A stretch of DNA of 64,000 bases from Chionis minor (lineage: Eukaryota > Chordata > Aves > Charadriiformes > Chionididae): positions 1-64,000 of the forward strand of contig VZSF01008937.1 in assembly GCA_013398295.1 (NCBI GenBank), read 5' to 3'. The notes beneath the pieces were generated by a model that saw only the letters and a list, made by a program, of their open reading frames with translations, made no database searches and was not told where the DNA came from. How positions within the stretch are numbered: the stretch's first letter is position 1; each line of letters begins with the position of its first letter. Positions 11,501 to 24,779 of this stretch are shown here, in pieces. Made by a program: the position numbers and the translations under genes.

Positions 11501-14500
11501 TCAGTGTTTCCAATTTGTGTAACCAAACGGCTTCTCTTTTCCTCATATCAGATTTCTATTTCCCTTGCTAGGATCCTTGTCTACATTTCAATACTCATAA
11601 ATCATACCGATGCAACAAAATTATTTCTTTTGTTGTAAAGTCTCTTACAGGGTCAGCAAGATCTTATCTACAGCAACGCACACGTGTTAGAAGCTGCAGT
11701 TTAGGAGCTGTGCCTTTCAGTTAAAGAAAAAAAGACAGGCTGGAAAAGTAAGCTGATAGCTCTCTGTACAACGTCTAGCTGCAGAACACTCGAAACCTCA
11801 GCAAAGTATCAGGTGAACCTTGAAGGCCACATGAGGGAGGGCACAAGACTCTTCCGTCCCACAGGCAGGAGGATGGATCAGTAACAGCAGCTAACCCGGG
11901 TTAGGCTGGCAGGCAAAAAAAAAAGAAAACCTGATGCAGAGGTGCGAGATTAAAGCATTGAGGCATCCCTTCTCCTGCCTTGACCTTTCACAGAAGAGTG
12001 ATTACGTCTGAAATCCAGCAGGCTGCACAGCTTGGGAATCCGAGCATCACCTACAGAACATGGTTTTCAGGAGCGAGGTGGCCACCTCTCGAACAGTTTG
12101 GTTGTTGCCTAATCCTTGTGGGTCCCAAATTCAAAAGGTGTCCATGCCCAAAACCGCCCAAGACATAGCGGTCCAGATCACACATACTTAAATTCAAAGA
12201 AGATGCAGGAATGGAACATTTCTTTGCCTCTGTCCCCATGAAAGCCTTGAGCTGCCACGTTTTCTTAGAGCACCTTAACATACTATAGGACCAAGGCCTT
12301 CATGAAATACGGTTCCAGCCACCACTTTTAAAATAGCATTATAAGCACCACCTTGCACCTTCCATCAACAGATTTCTGATCACCATTCATCGAGAAAATG
12401 ACAAATTTATTCTCAGTCTTGCCCCAGGGGATTCTCTAAGCCTAGAGGGAAGAGTCTTAGCCTGAGGCTTACAGTCTCCTCTGGAGGAGGAGGGAGGACA
12501 TACTTCATCCTTCCGGGTGTGCCAAGGAGGCAAAAAAAATCCCCTCGACATTCATTAAACTGAGCAGAAGGAACAACTAGGTCGATGACCAATGGCCTTA
12601 CGAGCCAGGAAGGAAGGGGCAGTGCTCCGAGGATGCCACCGCTCTTCAAGTGAGTGGTATAGGTTCCCCGGCTGAGGCCCAGCCGTGGAGTTCCCGTGAC
12701 TGTCCGCACCTCCGAGTAAGGTCCTCTGGTCCTTCAGACACGTCCTAGGGCTCAGAGCGTCTATACTTTCTATGTCGAAAGGTCAAAAGAAAGGCAGCTT
12801 CTTTGTAATCACTCTGGGGGCTAGGGATGCCATCAAAAGGGTTAGGGAGCACAGTATCGCATTGAGGTACCCATGTCTTTTTTTTGGTTTCTGACCATTA
12901 GGAAATTAGCCTCCAGAGAGGCAGCCTTTTACCAAAGGTGTTCTGGCCTAGACATACCCTCTAACAGGAATCAAGAGAGAGATGAGGGGTGTGGACTTGC
13001 CGTACCATACTGCAGGGGCACTGGAGATGGCAGCTTTCCTCCTCCTACAGGTCATGCCCCACTCCAGACCCAGGCTGGCAGACACAACCCCCGAGTGCCC
13101 CAGCGAGCGCATCCTCTGGGTCAGGGCTACTGGTTTTTATAGACAGCACTGGTGAAAAGAGGCTTAGCAAAGCCGTTACAAATGCAAATAAGTACCTTGA
13201 GTATCACAGCTACAAAAGGAGGTATACTGATCTCCAGCGTGGAGGCTTGGCTCGTGCCATCCCTCTCTGTCCCAGCTGTCACCGGCACTTCTCGGCTCCT
13301 GCACAGGGCTCAGGACAACGTGATCGGCAATGCTGACAGCTGGAGAGCCACGAGCCTGGTTCTCCCCATCGATGCAAGTCTGATGCCATGACCTGCATCA
13401 GGAGAATTCACATTACAGCGTCTGCTAGCTGCACCAATGGGGTATTGCTCTGCACCAGACAGACACTGGAAACAGGAAACACCTATCAGTTTGAATTCTG
13501 AATCAATGAGCTTAAAGAATTTCCTTGCTTAAGATAAAAGACCGAAGTCACTGGAGTTATTCTATACCATTCGACTGACTTCGCTTTATATTCATATGAC
13601 CTTTTTCCTTTCTTTAAGTTTTCCCTTTTGCTTTCAAAAGCAGAAGTTTTAAGAAGTTGTATTAAAGATGAATTTGAGTGAAAATGATTTATTTGTTTCA
13701 TGGCAAGGTTAAGACCCATTTCCAGAAAGAATGGAAAAATACAGTCAAGATCAAAGAGCTTTGAACAAAGACAAAGGTAAGCTCTTTGGGAGTGCAGCCA
13801 GAGCTCTGGGTGTGGGAATCATGTTCCCAGAAGTTTCTGCTTGGCAGTTGGCGGCAACCAACAGGAACACGGGGAAAACCCAAAGACCAGCATGCAAGAG
13901 CAGCTAAAGGTCATAGCAGCAAAGAAAGAATATGAAAAGATGAGATTAATCTGTTGGGAATTGCATATTTATCAAGAATAGGCTTTGAGGAAGATCTGCC
14001 AGGAAGATGAGGCAAGCAGGAGAACTTGCTTGAGGAACAGATGGGAAGAACCTTGTATTGAATTTGGCAATAGTTAGCACCACCTATTGGCGACCATTTC
14101 AGATGGGAAATGCTGGCACATTCCCAAGTCCGCTTACGCAGATAAAAGAGAAAAGCCATTGCTATTATGATGTTTGTTTTTTATAACGGACACTTAAAAT
14201 ATTTATACAGATGAGATTCTTAGTTGCACGTCTGGTGACGTACTTTAGGTTGATGCTCCATAATGCCCTAAGTACTTGGAAAATACATATATTTGAGCTT
14301 AACAAGGCCAGCATTATATCTGACCTCATTTCAATTAAAATGAGGCAAAATCCACTGAAAAGCTTTTCTCATGTCTCTCACACTTATTAGTATTTAAAAA
14401 TACATGCAAAAAAATCCACATGCGCTAACAAGCAGCAGAGTGGAAAAGACTACAAGATAAATATCTGTAATGAAGAACTTGGTGCCTTCTCTCCAAAGCC

Positions 14501-15621
14501 CGTCTAATCAATCAAAATGTATTTTGCTCTGCACATTTGCCTATTATATTTGCTGACCTGTGTGAGTAAAGCTTACAAATATTGGCAGTCTCGTGCTTTT
14601 CGGGAAAAGAGATTTCAAGTAAAGCACCATCCATCATGGCATCGGTGCTCTGAGGAGTTGTTTAGAAATAAGCTAGGACCTCTTGGGTTCTTCTGGGGGC
14701 TTTTAGTCACCGCGTGTCACTGCTATAAGAATGGCTACTGAATGGTTACCAACAAAGAAGGAGTTTCTATAGTGGCCTGTGTAGCTGGGACATGGAGCAA
14801 TACAGTTGCTGCCCTAGTAAGCTTACAATTTAAATGCATTAATTTGTCTATTCCCTGCGCCCGTCTTCTTTTAATTGCCTTTTTTTTTTTTTTTTTTTTC
14901 TTTTATTGCTAGCCTGTTAGCTAGAAGCCTCCGCTCAGAGGCATCAGCCTGGTCTGCAGTTCAGACAGGTTAAATGTTAGCGGGAAAAGTCTGTATGGGG
15001 AGACTTGATTAAGGTCCATCAGGAGCTGCGGTCGTTGCCCAGGCTGGTGCCAAGCACCGGGGAGAGAGAGCCTCAGCTTTCCCTCAAGTTCATGTGCTGG
15101 TTGTCAACAGCCCGTAGGATCAGGCCCTTGCTCCCACAAGCTCTATTAACACCTAACTGGATTTGTTCAGAGGCGTTCCCAGCAGTTTTATCTCATGCCT
15201 TGGTTATCTCCCTTGCATTTAACAATCGGTTAAATAAAGGGCACAGGCAAGAGCGGACCATCCTGCTGGGACCTGCCGGCGCTCGGCCCAGCCGCGGTGG
15301 CGATCTATAACCTACCGATGTTCCATCCCTCGCACAAACACCAGCTGGCCTGAAACATGGAGCGCACAGTTCACGGTCTCCGTCTACCGCAGGAGCGTAT
15401 CTCTCAACTCCCTGATGTCTGGCGTTGCTGAATGCAGTTGTGATTTCCACTTGCTCTTAAAAACACCGGGATTTCACAAAAATCTTGGAAAGGTGCTTGT
15501 GTACTGAAAGCATTCCTGTAAAACGTGAAATCATAAGGGAAATTTTGTGTAGGTATGAATTAATTGTGGCTTAGGTGATCGGGATTTACAGCACCAATTT
15601 TTCACAAAGAGAATAGTTTAA
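8516..15621. other. Intergenic, no gene recognised
   Basis: About 7 kb of mostly AT-rich unique sequence. It includes TA repeats near 8719-8731 and a run of 20 T at 14880-14899. A minus-strand frame at 10478-10768 (96 codons) contains a hydrophobic stretch, but it has no recognisable homology or splice context. I see no RNA gene or element that I can support. Confidence 0.55.
14880..14899. repeat. Poly-T run
   Basis: Twenty consecutive T followed by C and TTTT. No element is recognisable next to it. Confidence 0.9.
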
Positions 15622-15690
15622 ATTCAACCCAAACCGTTCTATGATTCTATGATAAATAGAATAAATAGAATAAATAGAAAACTATTAGAT
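15622..15690 (+). mobile_element. CR1 3' tail remnant with AATAAATAG repeats
   Basis: The terminal CR1 octamers (TTCTATGATTCTATGA at 15637-15652) are followed by about three AATAAATAG units. Only the extreme 3' end remains, so assignment rests on the tail motif alone. Confidence 0.55.
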
Positions 15691-16066
15691 TTTTTTAAAA
15701 AAATATATCTCAGAAATGACTGGTTTTATTAATTTTTGCCTTTAATTTTAGGCATTTTTGTATGCCTTCTATTTATTCTATTGTTGAGAGTTTGCCGTAA
15801 AATTGAAACCAGACCTCAGCAATGCCCTAAGTTTGGACAGGAATTATAACCTCATTGGAAAACAACCCAAATCTCTGTGTATAGATGCAGCACATGCTGC
15901 TGCTGTCCTGCACTCTCTATCTGTCAATATTCAAAGAAAAAGATCTACGCTGAGATAGAACCAGAAAGAAAATTAATGTTTCTGGCTAACTGATAGTGCT
16001 GAATTTTTTGCTGTCAAAATCTTATTTTAGACACATTGTTTTCTGGAAAGCTACAAGTAACAGCTT

Positions 16067-16086
16067 AAAAAAAAAAAAAAAAAAAA
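16067..16086. repeat. Poly-A run
   Basis: Twenty consecutive A with no recognisable element upstream. Confidence 0.9.
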
Positions 16087-17819
16087 GGGTTTATAACATG
16101 ACCAGACTTCCATTGCACGTGGATAAGTTATTGGCTTAACTTTAAGCAAGCTGTATTAAACTTTCCTAAAACCATAGACTTCAAAGGTAGGATTGGCAGC
16201 GTGCAAGTGGCTGTGTAACTATCATCACCGAGGTACTTCAAATACTTCCAAAAAATATCTGTTGACAGGCCTGAAAACTGGCATTTTCTGGCAGCGCATA
16301 TTCAGTGAAGTGAGAGCGATAGAAACGGTGATGGCTCAGTGTCACTTCCCTGCTCCTCCACTGTACCTCTGGAAGGAAATCAGAGGTCTTTGTATTTTCT
16401 AAGCTCCTTTTATCTTTAGGCCCTTTGAAATTGTCAAAGGAGTCAGCTAGTCAAAGCCACCAGCCTGGAAAATAGGAGCTGCTGATTTTACACCCACACG
16501 TGCCATAATGTGGTATTTGGTCTTGTGAATCCTATAGCAAACCTCACTCAGGCAAAAATGTATTTACCCTTGTTTAAGTAGAAAACAGTTAAAAATGGAA
16601 GAGTTGTAGTAATCTGCACTTTAAAGAGAGAGATGCAAGGACAGTCTCCTGAGCCACCTGTCTCGGGCATCAGACTTTGACCTGCTGCTTTGGGCTCTCT
16701 GAGATGGAACCAAAGGGCATGGCCAGCATCAACCAGCACAGCTACACGAAAGGCAACTGGCACTCGGAGGCAATCCTTCAGTCTTTACTTCCTTACCTAT
16801 AAAACAGGAAGGATACTTATTTAGCTCCATCTTGTAGAACGATGGAGAAATCCGTGCTTTCCATTTCAGGCGTTCTAGACCTCAGGCAAAACCGAAAAAC
16901 ACAGGCAAAGCGTTGTACAACCAAGATCATAAAATAAAGAATGAAATTGATTTTTAAAATGAAAATATTGAGGGGGTTTTTTATATGCGTAAATGTTTCT
17001 CTGAGATCAGCTTTTCCCCTTTTTATGCCAGCTGCTAGTTTCTACTGATCTTTTTGGACGGCCTTGAAGCAAGTCTGTCATGACGCACGTGCTTTTAGTC
17101 TGGACCAACGACGCGATCAATCTTCTGAGCCACCGTCTTCCCCTGCACTTTCATGACACAGTGCTTACACTGCTGGATTTTACTGAGGAAACGAGGTCAC
17201 CCAAGGCTCACAGACTCCTAAATACAAATGCCTGTTACTGTGGAGTAAGGCAGAAAAACAGGAGGAACCTCAACCCCAGCGTGACTGGAGAGCAGAGCAG
17301 CCTGAAGAGCCCTGTCACGCAGGGCATACGACCAGGATATATTTGTGCATGGGAAGCAAGTGCCATAGCACAGGGTTTCTGCCAAGGAAATCTGTTTCCC
17401 TACATCCAACACAGGGGTGGGGAAGAGAGAGAAGAGCCTCAGGACTGCCCCGTAAACACAAATGATACCAGCGCTGCTGTGGTGGAACAACAAAACTGGA
17501 GCAAACAGTGGGGAAGGGAGAAGCTGGAGCCAGCTTCTCATTTCGTAAATTCAAGCCTGATCAATAAAGGTGCAAAAAGCAAATATAAACCCCCTGGAGT
17601 CCTGCCTGCACAAAGGGCTGGGGTAAGGCTTGAATTAGGGCTGGCCCCTCCAGAGAGCTCTGGAGTCACAGCTCCTCTACTCCACACGTAATTCCAGACC
17701 CATTTAAACCTTTCCCGAGCCATTCCAGTCAGTACTTCACGGACACCAGCTGCAGCCATGGCACTGCCTGGGAGGCAGCACCGCCTGTGGCTCCTCCGCG
17801 GACGGGCCCCACCTCGACT

Positions 17820-17863
17820 GAAGGTGGGGTGCAGCAGAAGGTGGGATGCAGAAGGTGGATGTA
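17820..17863. repeat. Short imperfect tandem repeat, GAAGGTGG(G/A)TGCA unit
   Basis: Three successive copies start at 17820, 17837 and 17851, with unit length shrinking from 17 to 14 to about 13 bases. Confidence 0.7.
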
Positions 17864-19555
17864 GCCGTGGAAATACAAAGCGGCAGCATGCAGAAAAACA
17901 AACCCGCCAGGAAAAAAGGCAGGGGGTGACAGCAACCTGGTAAACTAACAAAGGAGGAAGGAGGGACGGTTAGCGGAAGATTTATCATGAAAAAAAGACC
18001 CTGCTCTTCCCGATGTGTTTATTTTGGGAACACGCTCATTGTGCATGTGCAGCTTATCTCTGCAGCTCAGAGAAGAGTGTAGATCAGCTCTCGCTGTCAC
18101 CTCCGCTGACAGACAGCTGCTGCTGCGGCCGAGTGACAGCTGAAAAGCGGCGCGATTGATTCCAATACCGTCTTGCTCCATTGCAGCTAACGAGAGGCTT
18201 GTGTTCATTCCGCTTTTTATTGAAGTGATTTCTTCTAATTGCCTATTTAACGCCTTAAAAAATACCAGGAGATACAGGTCAGCGCTCCGGTAAGCTGCTG
18301 TTTGGGCAATGTCTTCCAGGTACAAATGAAGATTTGCTTACGCTCAACACAAAGGCTGCGGAGAAAAAAAATTAATGATCTTATCAGGTAAAGCAGGTGT
18401 TGTGGTCACACCACCAAGGTCACTAGCATTAACAAAACGCTCTGAAAACAGAACTGTGGCATGTTCCCAGCAAGGTGCTGGAGTGTTGTAGAGATAATGT
18501 GCTCAGCCTCGAGGGGAAAAAAAAAATGATGCGCTAACACTCGCTAACAGCTGTTAATGGCAGAGTATTGCGGACAAGAAGGATGTTTGACCTACCAGTC
18601 CTTTGGAGGAAGATGTAAACAACTGGCTTGATTCCCCGCTGCCTTGCCCCTGCTGCGGCCTTCTCTGCTGGTGGCAATGGAGGCGGCACATACGCTGAAC
18701 GCTGCCACGTCGGGAGAGCCGAGCTTCACCACCACTTGCAGAGACGTAAAAAATCCACCGAAAGTGCAAGGCGGGGGGAAATGAGGGCCTGAAAATGCAG
18801 AGAGAGGGGCTTATGCAAGAGCGAAGCGAAGCAAACGGAGACTCAGAAATGCAGTTATGTAGCGGCTAAATGAAAACAACATCTTTTAACTCTGCTAAAT
18901 GGTGCCCCAGGAGCCTTGTGAGTCACAGCTACTTGCTTCCATAACTAAAATACATTGTTATTGCCTCTTCTTCCCGAGCCCGCTGCAGAGCCATCGCATC
19001 CACAGAGGAGGCAACACGGCTCCCCTCTGGATCAGCAGCCCAAACAACCCGGGGCCAGCTGCGCCGTTCACATCTGCCCGGCTTACACCTGCCGAAGGGC
19101 CCCCGCCGCCCCCGCCTCACCTGGCCCTGCCATGGCGTTTCATTTTTCGGAGCACAAAGCCTGCCCTCGCTGCTAATACGGGAGCCGAACACCCTTAGCC
19201 CGGCTCCACTCCCATTAGCGAATTCACACATGCCTTACAGCCTCGCTGAAGGCGGCAGTCCTGCTTCACTTGCCACAACTTTTTAATACTGAGAAGGGTG
19301 TACGAGCAATAAAGAAGCGTTTTGTCATGCCCATCTCGGTGCAAAAAGAGAGCAGAAAAATTATTTACCTCTAACAGAGCACACTGATTCAGAATTCACT
19401 GCGTGAAGCCACCACGAAGCGCTGGGAAGAGTATACGTAGCCTACGAAGACCTCGAGCAGCCACAACAGATGCTTTCTGAAGACACGGAGTCATTGAGAA
19501 ATACCTCACTTCCAAAGGCCATGGAGCCAATGCAATTCCTAAGCACGCCTTCACG

Positions 19556-19990
19556 CCTGAGGGCCACAAAGATGATTGGGGGGCTGGAGTATCTTTCTTA
19601 TAAGGAAAGGCTGAGGGAGTTGGGTCTTTTTAGTCTGGAGAAGACTGAGGGGGATCTCATCAATGTTTACAAATACTTAAAGGGAGGGTGCCAGGAGGAG
19701 GGGGCCAGTCTTTTTTCAGTGGTACCCAGTGATAGGACAAGGGACAATGGGTATAAAATTGAATATAGGAAGTTCCATCTCAACATGAGGAGGAACTTCT
19801 TGACTTTGAGGGTGGCAGAGCACTGGAAGAGGCTGCCCAGGGAGGGGGTGGAGTCTCTGACTCCGGAGACATTCAAAACCCGCCTGGACGCCATCCTGTG
19901 CAACCTGCTCTGGGTGGACCTGCTCTGGCAGGAGGGTTGGACCAGATGATCTCTAGAGGTCCCTTCCAACCCTTAACATTCTGTGATTCA
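19556..19990 (+). mobile_element. CR1 LINE, 5'-truncated 3' end
   Basis: Sense-strand CR1 tail of about 435 bases. It begins in the GAGGGCCACAAAGATGATTG segment and continues with AAGGCTGAGGGAGTTGGGTC and CACTGGAAGAGGCTGCCCAG. It ends with the GGTCCCTTCCAACCCTTAAC segment and ATTCTGTGATTC. One reading frame is still almost open (19470-19949), which suggests a fairly young copy, but there is no enzyme domain. Confidence 0.95.
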
Positions 19991-21235
19991 GAGAAGGGAG
20001 AGGAACTGCGTGGGGCCTGACCTGAGTGCCTACTGCTGGAAGACCACCATGGTGTGCATCTTTTCTGAAACATGAAATGCTGCCCTGACACAGATTTAAC
20101 ATCCAGCTGAAACTTTTAGGAAACAAAACCAAAGAGAAAAGCAGAGCGTGACAGTTTGTGCCATCTGCATAGAATACGACCTTGAGTTTTAATAGCACCC
20201 GTTATACCATTATTTAAAAACATTTTTATATTCAAATCCATTTACTGATTATAAACCCTTAAACAAAAAAGCTAGCGGCATGTGCACTTGCATCTGCTGC
20301 TTTTGTGTGCTCCAGTCAACTCCTTGCACCGGTGCTCTGCATCAGTGAGGATGGCAATACGCTGGTAGGCATCCTTCCCCCCTCCCCATCCTTCTTCTGA
20401 TGTACTAGTACAGCAGAGTCTGCTAAAAAAAACCCACCCAAAATTAGTCAGTGTGGTGAGGGGAGAGCAGAGTACTAGAAATTGATACTATTAGAGGGCA
20501 GGCTACTAGTGCGATGAAATGAGAGCTGTATTTCGACAGTATTCTCTGGTGCTTGCGCTGTGCAGCAGGTCAAGACTTTCCTATGCCTCCTCAGATCTTG
20601 CTGGGGACTCACGACCTCCTCAGATGCACCGTGTCTCAGGCCGCTTCTATTTTTATAAACTTCCTAGACGCTTTCCTCATCTTGCATTTAAAAATGTATC
20701 TTTAACTGCATCCCAAGCCCCTCCACCTACTAAGCTATTTGCAATTCCTCTACCACTATTGAAATCGATGCTGTATAACATCAGAAGCCAGAATCTGCAT
20801 TGTAGCTTCCTTAGAGAGAGAACCAGAAAAAAAACAATGGGAGTAGTAAGACAACTCGGATTTAATCAAGAGTTTACACAGCATGTCGCATGATTTTTTT
20901 CTCTTTAGTTACGTTTGACAGACTCTTCTTCCCCCAATAGCTCCATCCCTCTATTGACATGTTACAGACCAGCCTAAGCACTCTTTCCATCTGCAGTTCC
21001 ACGGGCTCCAGAAAGACTAGTTATGGGATTAACTAGCTGCTCAACAGTATTTGTGTCTGCAAACTAGTTCTGCTTGTGACATCTCCTTGGCAGCCCAGCA
21101 TCAAACCAACGCAGGAACCTCCTGCCCTGCTCAGGCACTGAGTGCTCCTCCCGTGGCCAGGCCCTGCTGCTGCACTGGAGCGATCCCTCAGCCGCGGTGC
21201 CGGAGCCCCGCACCCTGCCACAGCGCCTACAAAGT
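19991..21235. other. Intergenic, no gene recognised
   Basis: Unique sequence between two CR1 copies. A weak CTCF-like string (CTATTAGAGGGCAGG) lies near 20488-20502. Nothing else can be supported. Confidence 0.5.
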
Positions 21236-21380
21236 TCACAGAATCATGGGAGTTCATAGAATCATGGAAGAATGGTTGAGGTTGGAAGGGACCTTTAAAG
21301 ACCATCTAGTTCCAACTCCCCTGCCATGGGCAAGGACACCTCCCACTAGACCAGGTTGCTCAAAGCCCCGGCCAACAGTT
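21236..21380 (-). mobile_element. CR1 LINE 3' end, antisense
   Basis: Antisense CR1 tail. The ATAGAATCATGG terminal repeats at 21238-21270 are followed by GGTTGAGGTTGGAAGGGACC and the CACCTCCCACTAGACCAGG segment. Only about 140 bases remain, so the copy is heavily 5'-truncated. Confidence 0.95.
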
Positions 21381-24300
21381 GAGGGACAGTTTAGGTAAGG
21401 GATGAAAATGGCTGCAAACATTTTTTTCAAGAGTTTACATAGCAACACGAGCCTTATACACGACAAAAGCCAAACACATACAGCCAATCCAGAAACCTTC
21501 CAAAATGTTGGAGACCTCGTTCCTTTTCCCTCTATTCTGGCCACGTGCCCCGCTGGTGCCCTTTGATCACAAGAAATGCGCCTGAGAAATGGCTTTTGGA
21601 GAGAATGGATCAGTAAAAACACTATGTTTGCCTTGAATTCCCGGTGAAATGTTGTGCTCCTACTGGAGATGCCTAGAGAAAGATGAACAATGCACAGGGC
21701 CCTGTTGCTGTCATGTTATTTGTACCAGACCAACTCTCCCCCAACCAGCAGCCAGTGTAAGATGCAGCCTGATGTTTGCACCTCTTTGGGAACGAGTCAT
21801 AGGAAAGGTAGCACCCAGCTGAAACCACGGTATTCTTTCCATTCACTTTAGGTTAAAATAAAGCAGTTACCATTTTGCTATAGCTGACTCAGCCCGGATT
21901 TGAATCCAGCATCTAAAGGCAAATTAAATTCACCATCCACGTTAAGAAAGCAATTCAGCTTCTGAACTGGATCAGCTTTGATACCGCACTAAAGAATTTA
22001 GTTGAAATGTGGTATGACGAAAGACTCCTGTTCAGCAGCAGATATAATTATCACCCGATCTTAATTAGATCATGAACTTGACTTTGGGATCCCCGAAGGA
22101 GTACTGAAAGCTTGGTCCAGTTACACTGAACTTGGTCCAGAACACTGAAGCTTATCCATCAAGATAAATATATTACTAGGTTCTTTGATATGACAGACGC
22201 TTGATGAGTGACAGAGCAAATCCCTTTTTAACTACAATTTTTAAAAAGAATTATTAAACTGCTCTAAAGTGTATGCTGTTATCTTTGAGGGAAAAAAAGT
22301 ATAATACATGAAAAACAATTATTACAGAGCACATTGAGCACAATTTTTCAAGCACTGTTTTCAGAATTAAAAACATTTGAACAAAGGCTCTCTTTGTGGA
22401 GAGTCACTTTGTAACCAATTCAAGCCTTTAAATAGCTATTGTTTAAAAAAACTGTCAGCTACAGAAATTGTTTTTCCTTCAGATTCCAAATCTTGTCAGG
22501 CCAGGTTGATTAAAATGTTGCATTTAAAAAAAAAAGAAAAAAGAATGGGAAAAAAAGGCAATCTAATCACCCCTTATAAAAGTGAAAACAGCAACTCAAT
22601 TTTTAAAGCATCACGAACAAAAGGTTATAGCCCATCTATCATTCATATATGGATTCATGTAATGATTCTTCAATTAGAATTATTATCTATACAGCAGCTG
22701 AAGACTGAGAACTGCTGATACACTGCAGATGAGAACATTTGCTAGTCTCTGGGCTCCAGCCTTTCTTAAAAAATGATGATCGCACAATATAGATTGCTCG
22801 GTTTATATGTGTATTAAGCTGCAATGCCAGCATTTACATTTGCAACATTACAGTTTTGCTTTCTTAGGCTCAAGAGAATTTGCTGCATCTGGTAGATTTT
22901 ATTTGCTTTGTATCTTAGGCAATCATTACGAACAAAGTGTGAATAGGCAGTATTATTGCTCAAACAGTCCTTCGTTTTGTTTATTACCTCAGATACTACA
23001 AAAGAAGTAAACTAAGAGTGGGCCTGTGAGATGGGTCATTCAGTGTCAGTTTGCTTGCACTATATTATCCCAGCGCTATTTTTATAAGGCACATCCATCT
23101 GCTCCTTCATTTCTTTCACCTATATAGATCCAGATAGCGTAAGATGTAATATCAGAGGGAAAGAAAAGCATCTTGTAGAACAGTTAGAGGCACCATAAGG
23201 AAGGAGAGTCACTTTGGTGATTCAGGCTGCAGCAATTTGAGGGGCCCCTGCCTACCCATGCATCCCGCCCCGTTGCCGAAGGTTACTGTCTTCAGTCAGG
23301 AAGTATCCATAGAATATACATCCTGCAGGGGAGCACAGGGAACCTGCTAGCTCCATGGGACCTGCTTCTCATACCTGCAGTGCTCACACCCCCCCAGTTT
23401 CAGTATGTTATTGTTAATACTGTATGTTAATACGGTATGAATTGCGGCAGCTGCCAAGCGGACAGATCGCTTTGTTACCCCTGCTGCAGGGCAGGAAGTT
23501 AGAGCAGCAGACTAGCTAGCAACAACGGTCACCTCCTAAACTTCTCTTCCTGAATCCTCAGCTCCTCCGGAATACTTCAAGTGCTTGCCCATTCCTATTT
23601 CATGGCTGGTAACCGCACGCTGTGACCTAGAAGATGGTGGAGACAGGTAGGTCAATGGCAGCTGTGAGACAGCCTTACTAAATGGGCATCTGTTCGTGCT
23701 CTTTCTACTAAGGATTCTTGCTGTATCAACCACAAGAATGTTCTGGAGCCCAGGCAGCCTTCCGAGATGTTTCACTAGTAACGTGGATGCTGGAGTTGGA
23801 TCTTGCAGATTTTTGAGGTAGCTGGGAGCCTTTAGTGACATGTGCCTATGTAGAGGTTAGGAAAAGGGCTGCACGGTTAATTAAGTTAAGAAGTTTCTTA
23901 CTTCACTCTACAAACATCTTTCTAAGGTTGTACAAGGCAAATACTGTTAATATACTTTTTTTTTACTCTGCATAGTTTGACAAACCTAGGCCCATGCTAT
24001 TACCATCTTTCACAGTACTACTTTTAGCGGGCGAGACCTGCCATAGCCATGAAATCTCTATGTTCATATCTGTTATATAAAGGAAATGAAAACTCTGATC
24101 ATGGATGCATGTTCCAATATCATTTCACTACTTTATTATAAATATTAGTGAATAGAGAATAAGTGATTTATACTGTTCCTTGAAAAATACTTTTTCTCTA
24201 CCAAATCTCCTAAATAACCAATTTATATAAATAAACTCCATTTATTTGAAAGTATATTGCCATTCAAATTACTTAAAAAATTCATTATATTTATAACGGC

Positions 24301-24779
24301 ATTATATAATGCTTTCATCTCCAAAAATTTAATCTTAACTGAAGACACTTAAGGGGACAAAACAAGCAAACAAAACTGAAAACTGGTACACCGGCTGATC
24401 AAAGTAACATAACACAAATATTCAGTTCAAGAGTTTATACATCACGATGGGGCACATTTGTCAAAGCATTTTAAATTTCCTGACTTCAGGTCATTAAGAT
24501 TTGTGAAGAGATGTAATGACACACAATTTAAAAATGTGGTTTGGTTTTTTTCCCAATTAAAGCCATAACCTTTTTTATTATTATTATTTAAAAAAAAAAA
24601 GGTTTAAAAGGTCAAAATCAGAACAAACCCCTTAATTCCTTCCCAGATACTTGTTTATAGAGATTTGTTGAAAGTTTCAGCTTTGATTTCAAATGGGAAA
24701 CATTTGGAAGACAGGAAAAACACTACCTGAGAAAGCAGTTCAATTTGTAGTAGAAGTGAGTGAATTATTTGCAGCAGAC
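21381..24779. other. Intergenic, no gene recognised
   Basis: AT-rich unique sequence, downstream of the SEPSECS 3' end in transcript sense. Short imperfect repeats (CTTGGTCCAG twice at about 22112-22140) are present. No coding exon of the neighbour expected from human synteny (LGI2) was recognised. Confidence 0.5.

Larger units (their letters stand above)
15691..19555. other. Intergenic, no gene recognised
   Basis: Contains a run of 20 A at 16067-16086. A 203-codon plus-strand open frame at 17080-17691 is the longest outside the genes, but its translation has no recognisable domain and repeats no known family. GC-richer, CpG-bearing patches lie at 17740-17830, 18060-18180 and 18960-19230; these could be regulatory, but no gene is visible. 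Confidence 0.5.
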
